Assembly: GCA_017960415.1 (NCBI GenBank)
Contig: JAGCZE010000063.1
Location: 1 to 10,313, forward strand
Length of the DNA stretch: 10,313 nt
Reading direction: 5' to 3'
From: Lachnospiraceae bacterium
GTDB taxonomy: Bacteria > Bacillota_A > Clostridia > Lachnospirales > Lachnospiraceae
Part shown: positions 1 through 7,558 of the stretch, piece by piece
How the letters are laid out: every line of letters starts with the position of its first letter
Numbering within the stretch: position 1 is the first letter of the stretch
The notes under the pieces: generated by a model
Databases searched by the model: none
What the model was told of the DNA's origin: nothing
What the model saw: the letters and a program-made list of their open reading frames with translations, nothing else
Made by a program: the position numbers and the translations under genes

Positions 1-2446
1 TCGGCGTAGGTGTTGCCGTAGGCTTCGGCGTAGGGGTCGCCGTGGGCGCCTGAGTCGCCTTATTCGTATTTCCGCCCGTTGATGCCGGTGTCGGTTCAGG
101 TGTAGGCGTATCAACAGGTGTATTCAGATTCTCCAGACTACTCTGAATCTTATTTAAATATGCGATCGATTGGTCCTTTTCAAGTATACCGGTGTGAAGC
201 TCTATTAAATCTGTTGCGCGAGCCAAACTGTCCACCGTATTGGTCTCGATATATTTATCGGCAAGCCTGAGCACAGCACCTGCTGCAAGCCCGCCCAGAT
301 TGGTCTGGTACTTATCTATAGCCGACTCCGCATCCTTGAGCTTTCCGTTCTTCTTGTTCGGAGTTTCATTGGCAATATAATGATCGATCAGCTTCTCATA
401 GCCTTCGGCATACTCAGGAAAATCATCGGTGATTTTCTTAAGCTTCTTAGCGGTGTCCGCATCCTTAACCCTCTTTGCGATCGCAGATTCCTGCTCGCTG
501 TAAAGATTGTCTATTTCAGCTTTAACCGCACTGTCGGTAAATGAAGCCCTTCCGGCTGTTTCCTTTGCCAGATCAAGATTGCCGAGCGCGATCAGTGTTT
601 TGATGAGGCCCGCATTTGCATTCTGATGATTCCGGTCGATCTCAAGCGCGCTTTCATAAGCACTCTTCGCACTTGTATAGTCCTTGCTGTCATAATACTC
701 TGCACCCAGCTGCAACAGCTTATCAATATTCTTGCTGTTCTCGATGATCTCAATGCGGTTCTCGATCTCGTTGCGCGTCTCACTATCAAGTGTGTCCTTG
801 ATCCCGGCCAGCACATTCTTGGCCGCATCGAGATTATCCATGTAGAGATGGCAATAAATGATCTGTGTATTAAGCAACGGATCCTTTTCATACCCGTTCG
901 TCTTCAGTGTATTCAGCAGCTCCAGCGCTTCCACATACTTGGCTCTTGCCTCGTCCGGGTCCGTAAATGTTTTGGCGGTCTCGATCTTACCCAGGGCGGT
1001 GCGGTAGTCGGGTTCGTCCTCGACCGCGGAAATTTCCGTCGAGCCTTCAGCATTCGGAGCAGTCGGAGTGGAAGTCGATGTTGATGAAATTTTTGTTCTG
1101 TTCTTATCATCTCGATCGGCTTTGCTGCCCGATCCGAATAAGCCAATCGAGGATGCGGCAATAGTTCCTCCTCCGATAACAACTACAGCCAGACCCGTAA
1201 AGATCGTTCTTATAGCTGACATGGGCATGATCTTTCCCAGGAACTTGCCGTATTTCTTTCCGACTTTGATCTTATCTATGGCATCCAGCATTTCCTGTGC
1301 GGTCTGGTATCTCTTATCGGGATTATCCTGCAGTGCCTTATCCAGCACAAACAGAAGACCGTCATGCGCTCCCCTGCCTGCCACTTTTTTGTGTCCTGAG
1401 GCACGGAACCTGTCGATCCTGTTTATGCTCTTATCCTTGTCACAGAAATACATTCTGAACAGAGTAGCTCCGATGCTGTAGACATCCGATCTTTTGTCAA
1501 TCTCGATACCGTAACCCGAAATCGACTCGTCCGAACCGGTTACAACGATTGACTCGCTTTTGGTTCTGAGACTCTGTTCATCGGGCGATGCGCCTCCGAG
1601 GAACTCTGTTCCCTTTCCGGGATCGCTGAACATTTCGGTATGTTCATGCCCCTCATTATCCAACTCATTTCCGAGCAGCTGTACAGTCTTGTTTTCTTCA
1701 GAGTTATCCCGTCCTGAGAGGCCAAATACACCGAAAGTTTTGTCGGGATCAATATTATCGGGCAAATGATACAGATCGAGCGTTCCGGGCATTGTACCGT
1801 TATTCTGGGAACCTGAAGTATCGGATCTGCGATCAGCCTTTGCTCCAGCCTTTGCCTGTTCAGAAGTTCTCCGCTGTTTCAGTTCATAGAATGCATCACG
1901 CTGTTCGGGTGCACCGTATCCCTTTGTATAGCCGTTCGTATATGCTTTTCCCTCATGTGAGATACCCGAAATGTTGAAATCTATCAGGCATACTTTTCCC
2001 GCGGGTGTAATGATCACATTATCCGGTTTGATATCTCCGTGAATGATCGGATTCGGCAGTGAATGCAGATAAGTTACCACCTCACACAGCTGATGTCCGA
2101 ACTTATATACCTCATCCTTACTGAACAGATATCCCGCCTTAATCTTCTGCTGTACCGAATCGCCCGCAATATGCTCCATGATCAGTATTGCCCGGTCATT
2201 TTCGATAAAATACTCATAGATGATCGGAATATAAGGATTATGCAAAGACGTAAGGATAGCAGCTTCGCGGCTTCCGTCGTCGTTTCTGATATTCTTCGAA
2301 ACCTTTATAACCCTTTTCTGGTTCATCAGCTTATCATAGTATGCCGTGTAGACATGACTCGAGCCGCCTTCACCAATCTCCTCGATAATCCTGTAATCCT
2401 TTAATTTTTCCGAATGGAATCCGAGTATTTTGTCATTCTCGTACAT
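1..2446 (-). CDS. Membrane Ser/Thr protein kinase (PknB-like), C-terminus beyond the window
   Basis: This gene phosphorylates Ser/Thr on proteins at the inner face of the membrane. The frame is open from ATG 2446 to the left edge (815 residues), so the stop is missing. A GGAG site at 2456-2459 lies 9 bases before the start. Visible motifs: Gly loop GEGGSSHVY (residues 25-33), Lys48, Glu61 of helix C, HGDIKPDN with catalytic Asp138, DFN at 156-158 in place of DFG, GYGAPEQ (176-182), DVYSIG (321-326) and Arg379. About 120 hydrophilic residues are inserted between APE and DVYSIG. A membrane helix spans about 414-437. The outer part has a Ser/Thr-rich linker, TPR-like helices (about 572-628) and a Pro/Thr tail (776-815). 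It is the last visible gene, after the PP2C phosphatase and a lipase, which suggests a kinase/phosphatase pair. All catalytic residues are present, so I expect an active enzyme; substrates are unknown. Confidence 0.93.
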   Translation of the reverse strand, partial: MYENDKILGFHSEKLKDYRIIEEIGEGGSSHVYTAYYDKLMNQKRVIKVSKNIRNDDGSREAAILTSLHNPYIPIIYEYFIENDRAILIMEHIAGDSVQQKIKAGYLFSKDEVYKFGHQLCEVVTYLHSLPNPIIHGDIKPDNVIITPAGKVCLIDFNISGISHEGKAYTNGYTKGYGAPEQRDAFYELKQRRTSEQAKAGAKADRRSDTSGSQNNGTMPGTLDLYHLPDNIDPDKTFGVFGLSGRDNSEENKTVQLLGNELDNEGHEHTEMFSDPGKGTEFLGGASPDEQSLRTKSESIVVTGSDESISGYGIEIDKRSDVYSIGATLFRMYFCDKDKSINRIDRFRASGHKKVAGRGAHDGLLFVLDKALQDNPDKRYQTAQEMLDAIDKIKVGKKYGKFLGKIMPMSAIRTIFTGLAVVVIGGGTIAASSIGLFGSGSKADRDDKNRTKISSTSTSTPTAPNAEGSTEISAVEDEPDYRTALGKIETAKTFTDPDEARAKYVEALELLNTLKTNGYEKDPLLNTQIIYCHLYMDNLDAAKNVLAGIKDTLDSETRNEIENRIEIIENSKNIDKLLQLGAEYYDSKDYTSAKSAYESALEIDRNHQNANAGLIKTLIALGNLDLAKETAGRASFTDSAVKAEIDNLYSEQESAIAKRVKDADTAKKLKKITDDFPEYAEGYEKLIDHYIANETPNKKNGKLKDAESAIDKYQTNLGGLAAGAVLRLADKYIETNTVDSLARATDLIELHTGILEKDQSIAYLNKIQSSLENLNTPVDTPTPEPTPASTGGNTNKATQAPTATPTPKPTATPTP
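2..121 (-). repeat. Low-complexity Pro/Thr-rich tail region of the kinase gene
   Basis: The last 40 codons visible are dominated by Pro, Thr and Ala in TPTP-type units (TPEPTP, ATPTPKPTATPTP), giving a repetitive GGCGTAGG-like DNA pattern on the plus strand. Such tails are common in extracellular parts of clostridial envelope proteins, probably as wall-spanning linkers. What follows it lies outside the window. Confidence 0.6.
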
Positions 2447-2506
2447 ATTTGTTTTCTCCGTAATTTATTACTTAACTGATAAAAATATTTCAGATCTATT
2501 TAGTTT

Positions 2507-4204
2507 TTACTCCATTGTCCGCTTTTCGGTATTTTTCACAAGTGCCACTGTCATATTGATCGCGGTACTCATACCTGAAACTTTGTCAGATACGGCTTTT
2601 AAACCTGTTCCGACTTTTATGATCTTATTTCTCAACACCATTGAGTTGAACAGATTAATATTGAGATTCGCCGATTTTCTGATTATTTCCGCAGTCATAG
2701 AATCAAGATGCTTTTTAAGATCATTCAATTCAGAGGAAATTTTGGCCAATTCTTCAATATTGCAATAGAATGAACAACACCTGCTGTCGGAACTGTACTC
2801 ATCGGAAGCTCCGTCCGAGGATACCTCTATATCCGCACCGTCATTTATTACCACATGATCCATATCTTCATTGATCATGCTGGCAAGTCCCCAGATTTTC
2901 TTAATCTGATCATGAGATAATCTTATACCTGTTTTTTCAAAGATATAATCGGAAACCTTATCCAGCACAAAGCCGATATCCAATAGAACATTCCCTGCCC
3001 CATTTAAAAAATCAACAATATCATCAAAGGTGATATGCATGAAAAGAACATCCGTTTCAAAGTTCAATACGCTGTCAACCAGATCAACATATTGATTAAA
3101 GTCACCGAGTCCGAACTTATTCAATACATTCTTTATACCCTCGGCGGCTGACGGATTCTGCTGCTCGTATCTTATCGTATATGCCAGCAACCGTGCCAGA
3201 TCATCCGAATATTTGGGATCCGTCATGGTATTGATAAAGATATCCGCTATTTCCTGTGCCGACTGGCCTTCTTTTAGTGAGAAGCCGTCATTGATCAGCA
3301 TGTTGACCAGTTCAAGTGTTTCATTCCTCTGATCATCGGAAAGGGAGCGCAAGAAACCGTTAAAAAAGGCATCTATATCTTTCATTTCCTGAGCCTGACC
3401 GTTAGGGTTTACCTCAAGCGAGAATCCACCCTCACCGTCAAACTTCATAAAAGTATTCATACAGTGATTTTCGAGGAACTGTCCGCCGTTGTCACTGTAA
3501 TTATGGCCTTTGTAATATGTCTTTTCGCCAACGTCATTTAAGAGAATGTTAACATAATCATAATCGACATTATGGTTTTGGATCTTTGACTGGCGCATGG
3601 CTATCTCATCGGAATACTTCTCCATGAATTTATCGGAAAAACCCTGTCCGTCAAAGGATACACAGTTATCCACCGTCTCATCCATAAGCGTAATATATTT
3701 ACTCTTATTTCCGCCTTTGGAATGACCGGTCACGGTTACTTCGTATTCCCCAAGGTTATACTCATTGTACACCTTCTGATACCAATCCAGGGCATTCTTC
3801 TGTTGAGGAGTGTCGGTAACATTACCACCCTCAAAATTATCTTTCCATTCTTTATCCCCTGCCGTTCCGGCAAATGCAACTACAGCATCTCCGGTATCGG
3901 GGCTTACAAAGACTGCACTGTAACCGTTACCGCCGCCGGAAGCGTTGTCAACGTGTGTTTCCATGACATTAAGCTTCATGATCGTCGGGTTGTTTTTTGC
4001 CGCTTCGATCACGTCACGCCATTCCTTACCGGTTGTAAATGCCCCGTAATCCGCATTATTATCTATTTTTGACAGATCGATATTGTTGAGCCATTCGCCA
4101 ACCGTATTATAACCATCAGGTCTTGAAAAGGGGCTGTCCGGGCCTGACGGACCAAGATACATAAGATTATTGATCAAAACCAGATCTTCTGTTGAAAGTG
4201 CCAT
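2507..4204 (-). CDS. Mbeg1-like (DUF2974) alpha/beta hydrolase, full length with helical C-terminal tail
   Basis: A predicted lipase or esterase of 565 residues. The N-terminus (LINNLMYLG) and the block TGHSKGGNKSKY are typical of the Mbeg1-like family. The nucleophile is Ser162 in GHSKGG. The likely partners are Asp215 (DYVNILLN) and His246 (ENHCMN), which align with Asp206 and His233 of the second hydrolase in this window. Residues of about 255-470 are helical and have no counterpart of equal length in the paralogue. The last 90 residues or so form a helical tail, FYCNIEELAKIS onwards, that resembles the tail of the paralogue. No signal peptide or membrane helix is seen, so export would need a leaderless route such as T7SS; this is inference. 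The start has a strong AAGGAG site 7 bases upstream. It follows the PP2C gene by 54 bases. Substrate is not deducible. Confidence 0.88.
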   Translation of the reverse strand: MALSTEDLVLINNLMYLGPSGPDSPFSRPDGYNTVGEWLNNIDLSKIDNNADYGAFTTGKEWRDVIEAAKNNPTIMKLNVMETHVDNASGGGNGYSAVFVSPDTGDAVVAFAGTAGDKEWKDNFEGGNVTDTPQQKNALDWYQKVYNEYNLGEYEVTVTGHSKGGNKSKYITLMDETVDNCVSFDGQGFSDKFMEKYSDEIAMRQSKIQNHNVDYDYVNILLNDVGEKTYYKGHNYSDNGGQFLENHCMNTFMKFDGEGGFSLEVNPNGQAQEMKDIDAFFNGFLRSLSDDQRNETLELVNMLINDGFSLKEGQSAQEIADIFINTMTDPKYSDDLARLLAYTIRYEQQNPSAAEGIKNVLNKFGLGDFNQYVDLVDSVLNFETDVLFMHITFDDIVDFLNGAGNVLLDIGFVLDKVSDYIFEKTGIRLSHDQIKKIWGLASMINEDMDHVVINDGADIEVSSDGASDEYSSDSRCCSFYCNIEELAKISSELNDLKKHLDSMTAEIIRKSANLNINLFNSMVLRNKIIKVGTGLKAVSDKVSGMSTAINMTVALVKNTEKRTME

Positions 4205-4258
4205 AAGAGTACTCCTTTTAGTCTTAATCTTTCAGTTGCGTTGCAGAATGGTAAATAA

Positions 4259-6118
4259 TCAGTTGTTAAACGTATTAAAGATATAGGCATCAGTACTCTG
4301 AGCCTTCAGCTCCTCAACCGTCTGTCCATCGATAGCCGGAACGGTATAAACCGAATATGAACCGTAGAGATCCAATTTCCTGATGATATCCTCGACCTTC
4401 CTGTTCAGCTCTTCGTTGGCGTCGCCCTGAACATATATCATGGTTTTACGTGTCAATTCAGGGAATTTGTCCATGAACTCTTCCAAAGAGGCATCACCGG
4501 ACAGTTCGTTTCCTATACCGTTGGAGAATTCCGTAACCGAAACGGCAGTATATCCTTTGGCTTTCAAAGCTTCTTCTATCTTCTTGTCGTATTCTTCTCC
4601 GTAAATGATACCGTAGAAAGTATCTTTACATATGAATTCACCGTCTTCTTTCTTTATCCATACAATAAAGTCTTTGTCTTCCTTATAGCGGCATATTATA
4701 TTGGCCCAAATGGTTGTCTTTTTGGCGCTGTTGAATGAAGTATATGTCATGTCGTCCTTGTAAGCAGAATATTTTCCTTCAACATAGGCAATACCGGTCC
4801 TGAGATATTCAAGCTGGTCTTTCTGGTATCCCAGAAGCTTTCCTTCATTGATCTGATCCTCATTGGGATACATCTCTGAAAATAATTTCTTTTCCAATTC
4901 GCTGAGTTCTGTTATCTCCATGTCATCATCTCCATTCTTTTTGTCGGAATCTGTATCAACATCTGTATTGCTTTCCGTATCAGGATCTTTTTCGTTCTGT
5001 GCATTCGCATCCTGATTTTTATCTGTAGCACTGTCTATAATATTTTCGCCCGAACTCTCATCTGTTCCCGGATCAATGCCGGTTCCGTTTTTATCATCCT
5101 GAGTTATTGCGCTTTCTATACCTGTGGGTTCCGTATCGGTTATATTCCCTTTATCTTTTTTCAGATAATTACCGATAAGCAAAACCGCTTCCGTTATGAT
5201 CAGGATCCCGAGTACAGCAACCGCGCCGATAACCACCTTTGACAGTATGGACTTTGACCCAAAGGAAGAATCATTGTTTTCTTCCTCAATGGCAACCGTT
5301 TTGCCGTCAATCCTGTCTGTAGCCTCGTCTGCCGGCGAATCACATCTGGCGGTCTCATCCTTTCCGCTGAACAATCCCATTGAACTGACATTCACAGTAA
5401 TGATCGAAAGATTGTCTTTTGCACCGGCCATATATACTTTTTCCTGAAGGATCTCATTTAAGATAGCCGGGTCTTTCCAGTGTTCTGTCAGGTTTCGCGC
5501 CAGCTCCTGTGCGCTGCACATCTTATACAATCCGTCGCTGCAAAGAAGGTATGTGGCAGAACCCTTTATTTTCCCCATCTGGTAATTGATCCGTACATCC
5601 CTCATGGTACCGACAGCATTTGTCAGCTTTCCGTATTTTGATGAACTCCGTAATTCCCTGATATCCTTCCCTTTTTGTTCGGGAAGATTCTCCCAGACAT
5701 CATCTTCGGTAACCTGTTTGACTGTATCTTTCTGATATGAGTATAAACGGCTGTCTCCTGCCGAAAGAACACCGTAATCATTGCCAAATATCAAAAGGAC
5801 AACAACTGTACTTCCGCAAACAGCATCTTTGTTATAATTTTCATAAATATCTCTGTTGGCTGTCTTTATTGCGGTACTGACTGCGTTAAATAAATCTCTG
5901 AAGTTTTTCTTATTCTCTGTCTCAAAAAAAGATTTCCAGGCTTCTTCGACTTTCTGTACGATTATTCCGCTGGCTACCTCACCTTTCTCATATCCTCCCA
6001 TTCCGTCAGCCACGCAGAATATTCCGTTTCGTCCCTTAACATCAGCAAAAACGGAGTCCTGGTTGTTCTCACGCACAAGCCCCCGTTCGCAGACAGTGTT
6101 GTAAACTATTTTACCCAC
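4259..6118 (-). CDS. Membrane PP2C-type Ser/Thr phosphatase with extracytoplasmic domain
   Basis: Residues 1-245 are a metal-dependent PP2C (Stp/PrpC-like) phosphatase that removes phosphate from Ser/Thr in the cytoplasm. Metal-site motifs are complete: RENNQDS (Asp21), VADGMGGY (Asp38), AGDSRLY (Asp122), CSDGL (Asp195) and DNLS (Asp235). A membrane helix runs from about 293 to 316, with a Glu at 310 inside it. An acidic Asp/Asn/Thr linker (about 322-400) then leads to an outer domain (about 405-619). Simple Stp enzymes end near residue 245, so the outer half is an addition. That domain matches the neighbouring lipoprotein (8304-7546). The start is GTG, chosen because GAGGAA lies 5 bases upstream and the family N-terminus begins there. 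It is the natural antagonist of the kinase encoded downstream. What the outer domain senses is unknown. Confidence 0.93.
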   Translation of the reverse strand: MGKIVYNTVCERGLVRENNQDSVFADVKGRNGIFCVADGMGGYEKGEVASGIIVQKVEEAWKSFFETENKKNFRDLFNAVSTAIKTANRDIYENYNKDAVCGSTVVVLLIFGNDYGVLSAGDSRLYSYQKDTVKQVTEDDVWENLPEQKGKDIRELRSSSKYGKLTNAVGTMRDVRINYQMGKIKGSATYLLCSDGLYKMCSAQELARNLTEHWKDPAILNEILQEKVYMAGAKDNLSIITVNVSSMGLFSGKDETARCDSPADEATDRIDGKTVAIEEENNDSSFGSKSILSKVVIGAVAVLGILIITEAVLLIGNYLKKDKGNITDTEPTGIESAITQDDKNGTGIDPGTDESSGENIIDSATDKNQDANAQNEKDPDTESNTDVDTDSDKKNGDDDMEITELSELEKKLFSEMYPNEDQINEGKLLGYQKDQLEYLRTGIAYVEGKYSAYKDDMTYTSFNSAKKTTIWANIICRYKEDKDFIVWIKKEDGEFICKDTFYGIIYGEEYDKKIEEALKAKGYTAVSVTEFSNGIGNELSGDASLEEFMDKFPELTRKTMIYVQGDANEELNRKVEDIIRKLDLYGSYSVYTVPAIDGQTVEELKAQSTDAYIFNTFNN

Positions 6119-6123
6119 AACAA

Positions 6124-6129
6124 TTCCTC
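6124..6129 (-). promoter_or_regulatory. Ribosome binding site fixing the GTG start of the PP2C gene
   Basis: GAGGAA lies 5 bases before GTG at 6118. No ATG lies nearby that would keep the conserved PP2C N-terminus, so this site decides the start. Confidence 0.7.
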
Positions 6130-6163
6130 ACTATTACTTATTTCTTTTTCAATTTATCAAAAC

Positions 6164-6622
6164 CTAATTCATCATAGCCGCTTCGGCATCTCCGTACATT
6201 TTTATGCTCTCATCGATCGCATTCTCAAGATGATTCAGCTTTATTCCAATGCTCATGATCTTGTTATTAAGAGGCGCCAGCTTCGCAAACTGACTGGCAT
6301 ATACGATATCCTTAATAGGAATAAACAACACTTCACCACCATATTTCAGGAGTTCACTGCAGACACTCTTAATCTCTTCTTTACATTCCCTTGCGGTAGT
6401 AATATTTATTCCGAATACGGTGTCGCGGCCGGCCCTGATCTCATCGCGGCTCGCGGAATCGGCTATAATATGCTCTTCTTCTTTGTTGGATGCACAATAC
6501 TTAATCAGATTGTAAATCAGATCTGCCTTAAGCTTAATCATATTTAATTTATATTCCAGCCAATCCAATAATCCCAAACCCGTAGCAACTGCTATCAATC
6601 CCTCAAATGCATCTCCGATCAT
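6164..6622 (-). CDS. Helical tail of the second hydrolase, cut off by an in-frame TGA
   Basis: This 152-residue reading frame continues the frame of the upstream hydrolase gene after its TGA (6658-6656) and eleven further sense codons. Its ATG at 6622 has AGAGG touching the start with no spacer, a poor ribosome site, so independent translation is doubtful. It holds a hydrophobic stretch (GLIAVATGLGLLDWL) and a helical region from FGINITTARE to the end that resembles the C-terminal tail of the full-length hydrolase at 4204-2507 (similar FxxNI and NKI positions and length). The best reading is the C-terminal part of one 463-residue hydrolase, separated by a nonsense mutation, a sequencing error or programmed readthrough. 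If made alone it would be a small helical protein without catalytic residues. Confidence 0.55.
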   Translation of the reverse strand: MIGDAFEGLIAVATGLGLLDWLEYKLNMIKLKADLIYNLIKYCASNKEEEHIIADSASRDEIRAGRDTVFGINITTARECKEEIKSVCSELLKYGGEVLFIPIKDIVYASQFAKLAPLNNKIMSIGIKLNHLENAIDESIKMYGDAEAAMMN

Positions 6623-6629
6623 CCTCTTG

Positions 6630-6646
6630 ATATCCGATTCGGATAT
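6630..6646. repeat. Perfect inverted repeat just after the in-frame TGA
   Basis: ATATCCGATTCGGATAT is two perfect 8-base arms around one base. On the coding (minus) strand it begins 9 bases after the TGA that splits the hydrolase. As RNA it could form a 7-bp stem with a three-base loop. No T-run follows, so it does not look like an intrinsic terminator. Function unknown. Confidence 0.6.
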
Positions 6647-6655
6647 ACTGTTTCC

Positions 6656-7558
6656 TCAGCTGATAGCCATGATCACTCCGACCAGATCTCCCAGACAGTT
6701 TGCGAGAGGTACACGTTTGGATGAAGGAAGGCCATCGATCACATTTACCAGATCCCCGATCAAAGGTGATAAAACCTGCTTTATTAACTGGTTTTGATTA
6801 ACATAACCCTTAAATATTCCCTCATCGTCAACCGCTGTCATATACAGATCTGATGAACGATGATACTCTGTCATACCTCCGCTGGCTGCGGGCAGATAAA
6901 CTATTTCCCCGGCTATGGGATTCAGCAGAATATTTACATAATCGTTTGCTCCGCAGATAGATTTTATTTTACCTTTATTTTTCGCTATCTCTGAGCTGTA
7001 TTTGCTAAGGAAATCATCATTGAAGCCCTGTCCGTCGTATGAAATACATCTGTCAATCTTATCTCCGCATACAACGGTGGCATACTGTGCCAGGTTTCCG
7101 CCTTTTGAATGACCTGTTATCGTAATATTGCTATACTCTTTGCAGTTTTCGTTAACAAACTTGGCGATTTCCTGCTGCATTGCAGTATCCGTTTGTGCCA
7201 GCCCGACAAAGTTGTCCCGCCACGCATCAAATGATCCGCCCGTTCCACGGATAGCAACGGTAGCTTCGCCGTTAGAATCCACAAAGCATGCAGCCCGGAT
7301 ACCGTTCGCATTGGTGGTTGTCGCTATATCCAAATCTTTCAGACTATCATCCGCTAAGATGGCATCTGCAATTTTTACGACGTTATCAAGATCGCTCTCA
7401 AGTCCGCCTTGAAACATGCCGCTGTTTCCGCTTGCCGCGGCATCTTTCATCATCTTTGCAACCTGATAAACCGAGAGTCCTTCTGTTTCTCCCGATATCT
7501 TATTAAAATACATCAGGTTATCCAGTAGCAGAAGCTGTTCTTCTCTTAATTCAGCCAT
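6656..7558 (-). CDS. Mbeg1-like (DUF2974) alpha/beta hydrolase, catalytic part, tail cut off
   Basis: A predicted lipase or esterase of 300 residues, paralogous to the 565-residue hydrolase at 4204-2507. Shared features are the N-terminus (LLLLDNLMYF), GTGG before the nucleophile, TGHSKGGNLAQY with Ser151, YDGQGF, NDYVNILLN with Asp206, and EYHRSSDLYM with His233. The triad is complete, so the enzyme may be active without its tail. The coding sequence stops at TGA 6658-6656, but the same frame stays open afterwards to 6164 and encodes a tail like that of the paralogue. The start overlaps the end of the lipoprotein gene by 13 bases and its ribosome site AGAGGG (7565-7570) lies inside that gene, which suggests coupled translation and equal dosage. 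No signal peptide is visible. Substrate unknown. Confidence 0.88.
   Translation of the reverse strand: MAELREEQLLLLDNLMYFNKISGETEGLSVYQVAKMMKDAAASGNSGMFQGGLESDLDNVVKIADAILADDSLKDLDIATTTNANGIRAACFVDSNGEATVAIRGTGGSFDAWRDNFVGLAQTDTAMQQEIAKFVNENCKEYSNITITGHSKGGNLAQYATVVCGDKIDRCISYDGQGFNDDFLSKYSSEIAKNKGKIKSICGANDYVNILLNPIAGEIVYLPAASGGMTEYHRSSDLYMTAVDDEGIFKGYVNQNQLIKQVLSPLIGDLVNVIDGLPSSKRVPLANCLGDLVGVIMAIS

Noticed and set aside
592..1481. Several open frames of 65-152 codons on both strands around 592-1481
   Set aside because: They are out-of-frame shadows of the kinase gene, whose frame is confirmed continuous through the membrane helix, TPR-like region and Pro/Thr tail.
1502..1900. Kinase insertion as a separate inserted gene or mobile element
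   Set aside because: The segment is in frame, has no terminal repeats or target duplication that I can see, and encodes no recognisable domain.
2430..2768. Plus-strand open frame with hydrophobic residues spanning the kinase-hydrolase gap
   Set aside because: It runs antisense to the hydrolase end and the kinase start, and its hydrophobic look comes from being the complement of Glu/Lys/Asn-rich coding sequence.
3722..4072. Plus-strand open frame of 116 codons opposite the first hydrolase
   Set aside because: It lies fully antisense to a gene with clear family motifs, and its product shows no recognisable motif.
6630..6646. Inverted repeat as an intrinsic terminator of the hydrolase gene
   Set aside because: No U-run follows on the transcribed strand and the frame continues through it.
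6656..6658. TGA read as tryptophan (alternative genetic code)
   Set aside because: TGA is the natural stop of the PP2C, DUF4176 and beta-repeat genes here, and Trp is encoded by TGG throughout.
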